DNA from: Rallus limicola
Taxonomy: Eukaryota > Chordata > Aves > Gruiformes > Rallidae
Length of the DNA stretch: 64,000 nt
Reading direction: 5' to 3'
Assembly: GCA_022605955.1 (NCBI GenBank)
Contig: JAKCOZ010000020.1
Span: forward strand, 9,041,001 to 9,105,000
Positions 52,401-63,000 of this stretch are shown here, piece by piece (position 1 is the first letter of the stretch; every line of letters starts with the position of its first letter). Under the pieces are notes generated by a model. The model saw nothing but the letters and a program-made list of their open reading frames with translations, ran no database searches and had not been told where the DNA came from. A program made the position numbers and the translations under genes.

Positions 52401-55381
52401 CTCCTGCTTTATGAACAGGCTGGACAAGCAGTCATGACATGAGTCACAATATCCACTCTGATGGGCAACAACCTTTTTGTCTGGGAAACTAAGGTGAGGC
52501 TGAAACCATAAGCAGCTGCCTTAACACAGCAGGGATGTAGCGCTCTAAATACTGGATCCTAAAGTTAATTATTAATTTTGTCATTCATCATTCATTTTGT
52601 ACAAACTCAGAATTAATTCCCAAATTGCATCTTCATGACAGAATTGCAACCTGAACTCCCTTATTCTTCCATGTGTATTGCCAGCACAATCACAAAATAC
52701 ACCAACAAAGTACATGTGACAATTCTGCTTTTTACATTACCCAAGGATTAAGCTGGTTAAAGAGGAACTTTTCTTACATTAAAAAACCCAAATGCACACA
52801 GCTGTTTTCATACTTTTGGGGCATTATAGGCATGTTTTAGTCAATACAGCCAGCCAAAATTTTCACTGGAATTCGACTTCAAAACTATTACATTATGACA
52901 GGAAATATTATGGAAAAATATGTTCATGCCAAACTTTAATTAGGTTTTCAAATATTATTACAACTTGACAGTTACAAGAGTTTGAAGTTTGTTTTCTTTG
53001 AGTGCCATTTCCTTTGAGAGTTGTTTCTTTTTTTGAATGTCCAATTTTAAACATCTTGTGGTTAGAGAACATACCTCAGTCCCAGAAAGTTCACAAATAT
53101 TAACTGGAACCTCACTGAAATGATGGGAAATTAAAGTGTTTCAGCCTAAAAAAAAAACCAACTGTGGCAAAGCCACGTTGATGCTGCTGAGCTACCTCCC
53201 CGAAGTATTCTAGTTCCCTTATGATTCCCAAACCTCCAAGCAACCTCATTGTTACGATTAGCTAACTTGCCCATAAGACTGAAAAGACAGATGTGAAAGA
53301 CCTTCCCACTTATTTTTTAACCCTCTTTTTTAAAATAAACTTGATGCCATTTTAATTGAAGGGTAAAATGCGGCCCTGATGTCAGTGATAAGAATGTCAA
53401 AACTTGATGTTCAAAGGCTTTACTTTTTGAAATTGTGTAAGTGAAAAAACCAAGATAAATATGAAAACTCAGAGGTAAAAAAGTTTATTGCAAAAACAGT
53501 TCAATTAAAACACTTTTAAAGAGCGAATGTAAAGCCTTGAAGAATTAACTTAGGAAATGCTCTTACTGTGAGGGTTCAGAACTAGCACAATCATTTGCAG
53601 AAGAAGAGCAGACCCTTCCATAAGTATAATTCATGCACACAAGTATGCAAGGACACACACAAAAGTCCTTCTTCTTGGCTTGTGTTCAAGTAAAAAAAAA
53701 AATTTGGAAAGAAGTGATTTCTCCAGTATCTTTTTTGATAGAACTTGGTGCCTAAAATTGCATTCATCAGGCACAACTAAATCAGTTAAATGACAAAGCA
53801 GACCAACAGAGGAGAAAGCAATCTTTGGTTTAAAATCTACTGTTAGTATGAGGAGTTTTCTACAATAAGTTAGCTGTAGAAACAGGAAAAACGTTAGAAT
53901 GACAACACAGAACTTTCCTGAAACAAGGTTGTGTTTTGACATTAAGCTTTCAGCTAATACAGATAAGCATTTATTATTTCTTTAACTGCATCACCTATTT
54001 TGATCTGTCCAAAGCAAAAGGTGCGACTTGCAAACCTGAGAAATAGTGACGGCCTCTTTTAAGATAATCCTTTGATCATCTGCTACAAGGAGGTGCAAAA
54101 ACTGATTATTTGAACCTTAAGAATGTATTTTTATTAATTTCAAATGATCCAGACTATGGCCACCACTGACACAGCTACTTTTCCTAGTTTAGTACAGGTT
54201 TCTTGCAAGTTACCTTTAGGGGTTTTACAAATACGAATAACTGCTTGAAAAACAAATGCATATCTGAGGTTTCTTTCAAATCAACCAAAATCTGGAAGAA
54301 TAGGCAACAGCCGTATTTCCCCTTGTCCTACTGCATCAATATGAAACGGAATCTGTCTCCAACTGTTAAGAATGGCAGTATTATTTTATTCCACTACTTA
54401 TTATATCCTTCAGTAAGTGAGTAATGCGAGAAAACAGTTTATTTTCTTCTTTAAGGCAAGAATGAAATGAGACGTCCTGTTTTTCACTATATTCTGACCG
54501 CTCGGATTTGCACATGGCAGAAATGTGGCTAGTCCATCACTTATTTCTTCTATGCTGCCTGCTGCCAAATTAGCGAAGAATTACGAACTACGTGGCAGAA
54601 AGCTATGGAAATGCCAGGATTAAAAGAAATGGGAGTAGGGGGCGTGTAAGAAAGAGGGGAAAGAAAAAAAACAAGGGACCGCGAAACGAACGCGTATGGC
54701 ACATGCGTTTCTAGAGCCGTCAAGGGAAGGCAGGCTCGATGTGAGAAAATTCCGACAGCAGAACGCGAAAGCAGGGGCCCAGAGCAGGGCGGAGCGGGCA
54801 GCAGCCGTCCCTCCGGCCGCAGGCAGGGCATAGGGGCGCGACGGCAGGAGAGCAGCGCCAGGCCGGCGTGACAAAGGCGGGACGGGACGGGTGGCGGCCG
54901 CGGTGGGGCCAGGCCACCGCCCGACGCGGGGCCGAGCCGGGCGGTCAAAAGGAACCCGCGGTCGGGCGGCCCCCAGCTCCGCCCGCAGGAGAAGACCCCA
55001 GGGAGCGCGGACACAGGAAAGGGCGAGAGGCCGAGCGGCCGCGAGCCTCCCCGGGCGGTGCCCTGTGCCCAGCCGTCTCTCCAGCAGAGCGAGAGGCAGC
55101 GCCACCCCCCGCCGACCTCCCCCGAGTCTCTCACCTGGGCGGCTCCCGCTGCAGCGCCGGCTCCCCGCAGAGAGCGGCGCCGGGGAGGAGAGGGGCGCCG
55201 GAGAGGAGATGGCCGCCACCGGTGCCCCGCGGCCGCCCGGCCTCCTCTCCAGCAGGCGCAGCAGCCAGCCCACGGCGCCGATGACCGCGCAGGCAGCCAA
55301 GAGCTCCCAGCCCGGCCAGCGGCCCCAGCCGGCCCCCCACAGGGAGCCCCAGCCCCCGGCGGCCCCGACCCACCGCTCCAT
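37241..55381 (-). CDS. ANKLE2: Ankyrin repeat and LEM domain-containing protein 2 (whole gene span)
   Basis: Thirteen coding exons join in phase to 1026 codons plus TAA (human about 938). Order: membrane anchor (about residues 25–43, [17 protein letters not shown]); LEM domain (about 87–133, [20 protein letters not shown]); a viroplasmin/RNase-H1-hybrid-binding-like segment (about 246–290); two or more ankyrin repeats (about 375–480, MHVAAKENQ and [11 protein letters not shown]); then a long, mostly disordered C-terminal half with the conserved blocks [12 protein letters not shown] and [12 protein letters not shown] and an acidic [18 protein letters not shown]2 sits at the ER/inner nuclear membrane and promotes BAF dephosphorylation through PP2A and VRK1 at mitotic exit. 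The ATG at 55381 has G at −3 and +4 and is the first in frame. ANKLE2 converges with PGAM5 and lies just downstream of GOLGA3. Confidence 0.97.
37479..40020 (-). other. ANKLE2: ANKLE2 intron 12
   Basis: Non-coding by my reading: short frames only, AT-rich, with no recognisable repeat or exon. The terminal acceptor is good. Confidence 0.7.
40021..40152 (-). CDS. ANKLE2: ANKLE2 coding exon 12
   Basis: Acceptor ATATTCTAG, donor AAAG|GTATTT. Encodes [20 protein letters not shown], then [19 protein letters not shown] dinucleotide six bases upstream could mimic a GC donor, but only the GT site keeps the conserved SDRQSW. Confidence 0.94.
40697..41423 (-). CDS. ANKLE2: ANKLE2 coding exon 11 (large)
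   Basis: Acceptor TTGTCTACAG, donor TGG|GTAAGA; 727 bases. It begins with the conserved [20 protein letters not shown] and NRQNAARN, continues as long, poorly conserved low-complexity sequence, and ends NSKKLFLLG. This exon contains much of the sequence that is variable relative to human. Confidence 0.95.
42356..42549 (-). CDS. ANKLE2: ANKLE2 coding exon 10
   Basis: Acceptor TTATTGCAG, donor CTG|GTAAGA. Encodes [20 protein letters not shown], the [20 protein letters not shown] helix, and a diverged linker. Confidence 0.96.
43443..43549 (-). CDS. ANKLE2: ANKLE2 coding exon 9
   Basis: Acceptor TTTTTAAAG, donor AAG|GTATCT. Encodes [20 protein letters not shown] and [12 protein letters not shown]; ends in phase 2. 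Confidence 0.95.
44320..44485 (+). repeat. CR1 LINE 3' fragment in ANKLE2 intron 8
   Basis: Reads 'gtggctgcccc…ccctggcaggg', 'caaagccaagttggatgggg', 'ggtgtccctgcccatggcag' and 'tctttaaagtctcttcc', the classic chicken-type CR1 tail, ending near 'gtctgtgatt'. It is antisense to ANKLE2 and moderately diverged. Confidence 0.88.
45191..45372 (-). CDS. ANKLE2: ANKLE2 coding exon 8
   Basis: Acceptor ATTTTAG, donor AAG|GTAAGG. Encodes [19 protein letters not shown], then WSPDQTDD and the conserved [15 protein letters not shown]. Confidence 0.96.
46002..46068 (-). CDS. ANKLE2: ANKLE2 coding exon 7
   Basis: Acceptor TTTTAACAG, donor AAG|GTCTGT. The donor is weak after +2 but is demanded by phase and homology. 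Encodes [20 protein letters not shown]. Confidence 0.93.
46429..46551 (-). CDS. ANKLE2: ANKLE2 coding exon 6 (ankyrin)
   Basis: Acceptor CCACTGCAG, donor GAA|GTAAGT; 41 codons. Encodes [20 protein letters not shown] and the following repeat helix up to NKYDQTPAE. Confidence 0.96.
46847..47035 (-). CDS. ANKLE2: ANKLE2 coding exon 5 (ankyrin)
   Basis: Acceptor TTTTTCCAG, donor ATA|GTAAGA; 63 codons. Encodes [20 protein letters not shown], then [10 protein letters not shown] and [10 protein letters not shown]. Confidence 0.96.
47428..47449. repeat. (GT)11 microsatellite in ANKLE2 intron 4
   Basis: A perfect dinucleotide run followed by TATGTAT. Confidence 0.85.
48015..48208 (-). CDS. ANKLE2: ANKLE2 coding exon 4
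   Basis: Acceptor GTTTTGATAG, donor CAG|GTAAAA. Encodes [20 protein letters not shown] and the [20 protein letters not shown] segment that leads into the ankyrin repeats; nearly identical to human. Confidence 0.96.
49440..49631 (-). CDS. ANKLE2: ANKLE2 coding exon 3
   Basis: Acceptor TTGTTTCAG, donor AGAG|GTAAGT. Encodes [20 protein letters not shown] and [20 protein letters not shown], the viroplasmin-like segment, and then a Ser/Pro-rich linker. Confidence 0.96.
50614..51102 (-). CDS. ANKLE2: ANKLE2 coding exon 2 (LEM domain)
   Basis: Acceptor TTCCTATAG, donor ATG|GTAAAT; 163 codons, phase 1 to phase 1. It holds the LEM domain ([19 protein letters not shown]), a variable acidic stretch, then the conserved [13 protein letters not shown] and [13 protein letters not shown]. 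Confidence 0.96.
51103..55134 (-). other. ANKLE2: ANKLE2 intron 1
   Basis: About 4 kb. The 3' four-fifths are AT-rich with no exon seen. The 5' end is part of the CpG island and holds long GC-driven frames that are not genes. A minus-strand AATAAA lies at 53484–53489 and could serve a premature intronic cleavage site. Confidence 0.7.
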
Positions 55382-55760
55382 GCCCCGGCCCGCGTCCCGC
55401 CCGCCGCACGCAGACACTCCCCGCACGCCCTCCGGGGACGGTACCTCAGCGGCCTCCCGGCTTCCGTCTCGCCTCCTCCTCCTCCCCCCCCACCCCGTCA
55501 GGCCCCCGCCCCGCCAGAAGCCGGGCCTGCCCGATCCGCTGCCTGACAGAAAGCCGCGGCTGCCCCGCCCCGCCCTCCTCCCCGGTGCCTGACGGGAAGG
55601 CCGGGCCCCGCCTCACCGGGCATCTCACGGGGCCGAGCAGCGGGGCCCTTGAGGAAGGCGAGGGGGACCCAGTTTAGGCGGGAAGAACTGATACCCGGTA
55701 ACGCAGGGCGCCAGAGCTGGAGTAGGGCTGTCGAGGCCGACGCAGAGCTGCTTCAGCACC
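54770..55760 (-). promoter_or_regulatory. ANKLE2: CpG-island promoter of ANKLE2
   Basis: CpG-dense sequence covers the 5' flank, exon 1 and the start of intron 1. GC boxes are seen at about 55503–55513 and 55563–55575, with no TATA box at a fitting position. The transcription start should lie between 55381 and about 55600. The island is squeezed against the GOLGA3 3' end. Confidence 0.8.
55135..55381 (-). CDS. ANKLE2: ANKLE2 coding exon 1
   Basis: 82 codons plus one base, donor CAG|GTGAGA. Encodes a Trp/Gly-rich start, the hydrophobic anchor, an Arg-rich stop-transfer ([13 protein letters not shown]) and a Ser/Pro/Ala linker. Very high GC. Confidence 0.9.
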
Positions 55761-55833
55761 CGGAGCACCAGCGGCTAGGGCACGCCCAGCTCTGTGAAAG
55801 GAAAACCAACACTGAGCCCTTTACCAAAAATAG

Positions 55834-55839
55834 TTTATT
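55834..55839 (-). terminator. GOLGA3: GOLGA3 distal poly(A) signal
   Basis: AATAAA on the minus strand, with the GT/T-rich sequence gtgttggttttcctttc about 20–40 bases beyond it. Confidence 0.65.
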
Positions 55840-58800
55840 GCACAAAACTTTTAAAGGAATTCCTATGCACGTTATTTTTATAATCAACATGCTCTGTATG
55901 ATCATAAACATTACTTGTACATAGCGTAATTCCTCCGTCCCCTGGGTTATCAGCTCAAGAAGATGAAATGATTAACTCCTAACTTTACAAATACAGCCTA
56001 AGCAAGTATTACTGAATGCCATGGATTAAACAACAATATTGCCTTTACAAATAGCCAGAACATGTTTCCCTCCCCTAGAAAAGGGCACACCTGTATTGGA
56101 AATCAGGCTGCAATTCTCTCACACCTTCATAAGAGGAACAGGAGAGAGCTGATGGGCATTAGTGATTACTTTGGACTATAATTGTTTTCACATGAAAAAT
56201 AGTTAAAGGCTCTGGTCACAGCAAGTCACATGCAACTATTCACACTGCCCCAGCACTGTTAATAAAACATGTCACACGCTTTTGTATCACCAGTACTGAA
56301 TTTGTCATCTTTTAAGTTAATTATAGGCCAATACTACCCCTGGTGCTGTCAACGACTAGCACTAAAACACCCATGCCACTGCACTTCACTCCCCTACAGA
56401 GGAGTAAGCAATCCGTGAAAATACAAGCACTAGAACTTTCATTCTGGGTAGTACCGTACTCTTTACATAGGCAAAATTCTCACAGAGTTCAGCTAGGATA
56501 TTGCCTGAATAAACAGTATGGGATCAGAGCCTCCCACTGCATCAGTGGGTAAGGGTCTCAGCTATCCCAATACAGTGCACAAGTATTTCCAAAAAGGCTG
56601 GAAGACGATAGAACAACAATAGTCAGCAACACCAGAAACTCAGTAACATTTTGTCCATCGTAGGGGCTTTGCTGGTTTTCTATTGTAGTTTTTATATTCT
56701 TTTTTAATGCACAATTTTTCAAGAGTGCTCAAAAACTCAGCCTCTGAAAGAGTAATGCTGCAGCCTTTACCAGCTGCTAGCACTTGGGAAACATTCACAC
56801 ATTAGTGACATTTCTCCTTCATCAACAGGACTTGGTTTAGCAGATAGCAACCACTAAAGGAACAGACACAGAAAATACATTCTATTGCAGTACTTGGAAA
56901 AGTCTTTGTAAGAGACAGTTCTTCCATTTCTAAAAACACACAAGTGGTAACGAGGCACTGATTTTCCTCTGATGTATTTGGCAGTGCTGTGACAGGCAGA
57001 GGGGAGAGTTTTCATTCCTAGGACTAGTTTTATTGCCTAAACAGCAGAGACCTCAAGCTTGTAGAGCAAGCATGCTCAGCCCCAGGGTGAGGCTTTTTAA
57101 CGCAGCAACTGTTTCTCTGGATTATTAAGAGGCATAGCTGATGAGCTTCAAAGAACAGGCCTTGCTTTTCTCACATGCTGTGTGCTCCCTTCTAGAAGGC
57201 TTCCCAGTGAATTCTGTAATTTCATTGATTTAATGCCTCACCAGACTTAGACCCTCAAGTCTCACTGTCTGTCCTTCATTTAAGTAAATGGCATAAGTAC
57301 TCAAATCAACAGAAACAAATGTGTGGAGTATAAAATGAGAATAGCTCGTGACCGGATACTTTCAGAGAGAAACAGGTGGGTCAATGCGGAAATCTGAGCA
57401 CTTCACAACAGATCTCTCATCTTTAAAAGGAAAAACATGCATCTCAGGCTACTTCATTTTTTAAGCTCAGATGTCTTCATAAGGAGAGCAAGCAAGAAAA
57501 CACAGCACTACACTGAAAAGAGAATGAGTATGATTGCTGATATAGAAAGGAGAGCAGACATACTGAAGAACTACAAAAGTTTCTGACAATTCTGGCTTCT
57601 TTGATATCAGATAAAACCTTTATCCATACAACTGTTGCCAAATTTAGGAGATTAAAACATAACAGATTAACTATAGGCAATGTATTTACCAAAATGAACA
57701 ACAACATTAATGCTGCACAAGTGTTATTTTAGTTAAAATCCTGAACTCTTGATAATTTTTGTACTGAGTATATTATTCATTATGTATCTTAATTTTTTGT
57801 TTTTTAACAATACTATGTGTTTTCTTCTTCAATCTTAACAAGAACATGACAGCAGTGAGATAATCAGTACCGTTTCCTCTGCAAAGCAGACTGCAGCAAG
57901 GATGCAGACATTTAAGGTGTCTAAACTAGTCTTTAAAGCTTTTGACTTTTAATTGTTTGATAAGTTGGTCTGATGGGCACCTAATGCCATGCTAATGCAT
58001 TTCTTCCTTCACCAATTCAAAATCCTGACTTTTAGCATCACTTGACTTTGATCCCAATAAAATGTCAATTAAAAATCCAGTAGCTGAGAAGCATGAAATC
58101 AGTCCGTGTAAACACTTTAGGTGCAAAGTGTTCAACCAGACTAGAGCTTGAAGTGGTAATTAGGAGAAATCAGACTTTGGCTAAATATGGGTGAGTTGGG
58201 GTTTATTTGTTTGCTTGCTTATTTTTTGCCTTACTGCTATGCAAACTGCAATAATTTTCTCCCCCCAAAAGCACACATAGAGCAAAAGACAGCAGCAACA
58301 GACTCTTTGGAAAAATATATTAACTTTTTCCACACAGATATCCTGCTCTCTCCCTTAATATGCTTGTATTAGACTTTTTTTTTTTAATGCTGACCCTTGG
58401 TGGATATAACTGACCTTCCTATTTTACACTTCAAAGACAAAACCAGGCTAGTACACGAGTTGCCACTAAACCTTCCAAATAATCTGTCATGTATATTTTG
58501 ACTCATACTTAGCACTTCAGGCAAAGCAACACTGGATTTATGAACAAGAACAGGGCTGGCTATGAGCCATATTCAGCAATGGGATCAAAGGTGAAGGAAT
58601 CTAAAGTGGGCTGCTTGAATAATAATCTAGAGTCAAGATGCTCTGCAGAGGGGCTGCCACAGTACAAGCATTTCCATTCATGGTGGACAACTCGTAACAG
58701 AGGGTACAAAAAGTAGGGGATGTGTATGGGAGAAAATAAAGCTAATAAAAATAATTTTATAGGCATGGTCATTTTGTCTTTTAAAGTAAATATAATTACA

Positions 58801-58984
58801 TTTCTGAAAGCGCTGGCTTTGGGGGCTAATTTCCCCAAGCCATTTGTACAGTATGTCAAAAACCAGCAAACTTAAGTGTAACATTAAAATAATGACAGTA
58901 ACAAAAAAACCCTCATGTCAGCCTTCACTTACAGTATATAGCATATTAAAACATATTCAAAATCAGAAAATTATGATTTTTTTC

Positions 58985-59000
58985 ATATATATATATATAT
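58985..59000. repeat. (AT)8 microsatellite
   Basis: A perfect short dinucleotide run inside the GOLGA3 3' UTR. Confidence 0.85.
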
Positions 59001-59814
59001 TACATACATACCTTTTTCAAGGGTGTCTACTTCAGAATTTGAACTAAAAAGGTGCAAGAAGTGGTTGTGCAGTGAAGAAGCAAAGCTCCCTACTGGCCTG
59101 CAGCTTCTAAGGAAAACTGTGTCATGTCAGAAAACATCCCAGGCAAATCTGCCAAAGAAATGTATCAGTCTGCATTGCTTGTCTTTAGTCTTGCGTTTTT
59201 GCTATAGGTCAGAGGTCATGTTTGTAACTAGAAATGGCTTCAAATGGATTTTTTTCTTTAAATAGAGATACCTGTAATCTGAATTTCAGGAATAAGAGAG
59301 AGGATGCTCTCTCCAGTTACCAACTTCTGTTAGTATCTGAACATGAGCAGAATTTTTTCCCTGTGATTTGGATACAACCCAAGATGGGGAAAAACACCAC
59401 ATTCCTCTCTGCCACACAAAAAACAAGCCTAAACAACAAACCAACACCAAAACACAGCTGTTACATAACAGCCATTCCTTCAACTCACCCAGAAGGAACA
59501 AATACAGACCTGGAAAACAGATGCTCTTCCTGACCTCATTTTAACCCTTCATATTGGAACCTTTGCCTAAACCCCAAAATGAGCTAGGTTTACCATCTGC
59601 AGTCCCCAACATGACAGAATTATTATGGTAAACTTTCAAACAAACCCTTGGAATATTGCATTTAATATTACACCAGTTTCTCAAAACCATGCCCTTTGCT
59701 TCTACAGGCAAAAGCACAAATCTGAACACCATTTTAAAAATGAAATAAATAAATAAATTTGATAAAGATTTGTTTACATACTTAAAGCAATAGGACAGAC
59801 AACTGATAGGGAGG

Positions 59815-60022
59815 TTATAGTGTCAAAGCTTCCTTGTCACTAACACTACAATTCTGTTTCTTTTCATCCACAACAGGAATCTCCTGCTGGTCTGATGCAA
59901 TTGCAGGACTGGGAGAAGTAACTTCCAGTAGCTGTCCCTCAATCTGAGTCCACGAAGACATTGATTCATGTACTGTAATGGTGTGTTCCTCCATCTGACG
60001 CTGAAGGCTGTCCATTTCTTGC
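59815..60022 (-). CDS. GOLGA3: GOLGA3 last coding exon
   Basis: Acceptor TTTTAAAAG. Encodes QEMDSLQRQMEEHTITVHES, then MSSWTQIEGQ and a diverged acidic tail; stop TAA at 59815–59817. Confidence 0.95.
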
Positions 60023-63000
60023 CTTTTAAAATTGAGGGGAAAAAAAAGCAAAAATTAACAAGCAAAAAGAAAACTGCTAATGGCAAGATCAGAAAACTGT
60101 TTTTACAGATATTAAGACCCAGTCCAAGACTACAAGCTATAGCTGCACACAAGATAAAGAAGTCTACAGGAAGCTGAGGAACTCTTTCTTTAAAAGCAAA
60201 ACCAAATACAACATGCTTAATTACAATGCAGCAGCTTTTCTGCATATACTCATTGCCAGGGGCGATGCAGCTCTGTTTCCTCAGGAAAGGCAATTAGTGA
60301 CTGCAACTTGATGAAAGCAGTGCTCTTGCACATATAGAAGACAACAAAGGAGGCAGAAGCGAGGGTAGCAGCACAGAAGGACAACCAGATCACATTATGA
60401 CTTCAGTCAGACACCAGCTTAGCAAAGTGACTAGTCTGGTAGTACAGGCTCACTCCCCTTAAACATCAACTGAGGTGACACCAACAGCTTAGTTCTCCTA
60501 ATAACCTGAACCTCCTGTCATCCTGAAGTTGTAGCTTTCCTGCTCAGAATCTCATGTGTAACCTTGTGAGGGAAGATCTGAAAACGTATTTCTGGCAGAA
60601 TGGACTTCCTCTGTAGAGGTTTATTAACACACTGCCTGGACTCCTACTACAAGCAGCCTTTCTGATGCTGTCAAGAGTGAAACACCAGCTTTTCCACCAG
60701 CAAGAACTAGAAATAGCTGTTTCTAGTTTATTTAGCTGTGCACAATTTAGGATGGACATTTTGTCCAGTTTACTGTAAAGGCTTCTTTCCCTATTTCATT
60801 ACCACATAAGCAAGCACTTAAAATGAAAGAACACCCCACTGTCCTAAATATACTCCAAATAAGAGGAAAAGTATTCATTTCACAAATCCTTTTTTTCCCC
60901 CCCTTACGCTGGCAGTTGGCTTCTTGGAAACATTTTCAAGATTTTTTTATATGGTTTAAAATAACAAGCCATACTTCAATTGCCGGAGACAGCTGTTCAG
61001 ATTTTTTAAAGGCTCCTTGCTCACAGCTGTCGATGGTTTCAACAATTCTTCCAGCAAGGCAGCAGGCACTGGACAATCAGGAATCTTGACTGGTGTCACA
61101 GGATTTGAAGAGTTATTCTCTCCTTTCAGTTCCTTCCTCTGGTTAAAGGGAAAAAAGAAGAGCCAGAAATACAGTGCAGTTATTTCAATGTCATTTGTAA
61201 CACAGAGAAAAGATTCTCACACCGTGCTATAAGTACATAGCTGCATTACAGAGCAGAAAATCAGAAGCACGTTCCTGTGAAGTCTCATGGGTCACAAGCA
61301 AAGTTCCTAACCTAATCTCATGTACTAGCCATGCTCATAGGTAAACAAAGCATCTAGAACGACCTACACTCTAGAACTTGCCCTACTAAGGAAATAAAAG
61401 AGGAAGGATTTAAAAGCAAATTACTTGGATCTTCAATAAAAAAGTTAACTATCCTGAAAGAATGCTGCTGTTAAGAAAACAATTAAAAAAAAAAAATCTG
61501 CTAAGTAACAATCAAATAACTCCTAGAAATTCCAGATCCTACAGGTTGAGGTATCAGGACCAATGTCTCAAAGAATGAAATGGAGGCTTCCATACAAAAT
61601 TTTGCCTTGCTGAAAGAATGACATCAGAATGGAAAGTAGTAAGAGATATACTATTACTACATTTTCTGTGTACCAGTAACAAGTCAGAAAACTCAGAGAC
61701 CAGTAATAGTTACCTTTGAAAATTGTGGAAGAATGAAAAACTAGACAGTACTGACAGGATAGACATGTGAACATTAAGAAAATATTAACTATGAGATATT
61801 AACTCCATATTTCCCTGTGATTAAGTGATACCTTTTTTGCTTTAGTATAAGTCAAAAAGTAAATGTAAGAATCCAATAAAGACTTCTGAAGTAAAAAGCA
61901 GGAAGTCAGGATCAATGCAACTACTTTTGCTTGCAAATCTTCTTGTATTTATCATTTAAATATCAGAATATCAGTAATGACTGGATCACAGGCAGGCATT
62001 TCAGCTCAGAGTTCTCACCAGGTTTCCTCAGGAAGTATTTTCCAGTACTTAAATTTAAGAACATTAGTGGAGTATTTTTCAGTTCCCTACAATGTGTATT
62101 TTTCCGAATCAAATACCTTCTTCATCTTGCCGTGCTTCAGGTCCAACTTCAGCTGCTGGTTCTGCTGCAGTAGTGACTTCATGCTGTTCTTCAGTTCAGT
62201 CACTTTAGCCTGAAGCATAAACTTATCCTTCCAAGTCACTGACAGGTCTTCTCTTGCCATTTCCAACTCAGTCTTCATATTCTAAATGGGAAAAGAAAAG
62301 AATCAATGTGATGCAGGGAAATGGTATAAAATTCCAGCCATATAAGTATTTTTTGAGTTTCCAAGGGAAACTAGAAAAGAAAGGACACATAACAATGCTA
62401 TTAGAAACCAATTTGCCCTGGGAGAAAAACAGAAATTTGATTTTAAGAAGTCAGTAGCCTATACTACTGGTATAAGGTCAAGGAAGTAAAGCTGCTAACA
62501 GCAGAGTCAAAGTAAAACAGAAAAGGCACTACAAATCACACAGTGAATAAGTCTTTATGAATAAAAAAAGTATCAGTGTAAGTACGTTTAAAACAATTTT
62601 TATTGTTTAAAATTATCCCCCTACAACAATACCAGTTATCCTATCAGAATATGTGCCAGCCAGATTAAATACCTGCAAGACAACTTGCATCCCTTCTATC
62701 TCCTTGTGGCTGCGCTGTTCACTCATATCCAACTGCTGCTTGAGTGTCTCAACTTCTCTTTCTTTTTGTTCTACTTCCCACTTGAGGTCTTCAACCTACC
62801 AAGATGCGGGGGGGAAGGGGGGGAAGAGTTATCTTCACAATTCTCCATAGGTGCAATTAACCATAAAATTTGAAACATACAATCCATGTCTCATAGACCC
62901 TTCCTGATTCTAAGACCTAGCAAAGCTTCATTAAAAATGCTGATTTAAAAAAAAAAAAAGGTAATACAATGCATCATAAAAAAGGATAAACAATACAGTG

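Larger units (their letters stand above)
55815..59814 (-). other. GOLGA3: GOLGA3 3' UTR
   Basis: About 4 kb between the GOLGA3 stop and the minus-strand AATAAA at 55834–55839. AT-rich, with no protein-like frame and no recognised repeat apart from an (AT)8 run. Further minus-strand AATAAA hexamers occur inside (one near 58200), so shorter forms are possible. Confidence 0.65.

Noticed and set aside
54550..55592. Long frames (up to 268 codons) on both strands over ANKLE2 exon 1
   Set aside because: The 268-codon one is the real exon 1 frame running on into intron 1, and its apparent start is a GTG upstream of the true ATG. The others are GC-driven shadows.
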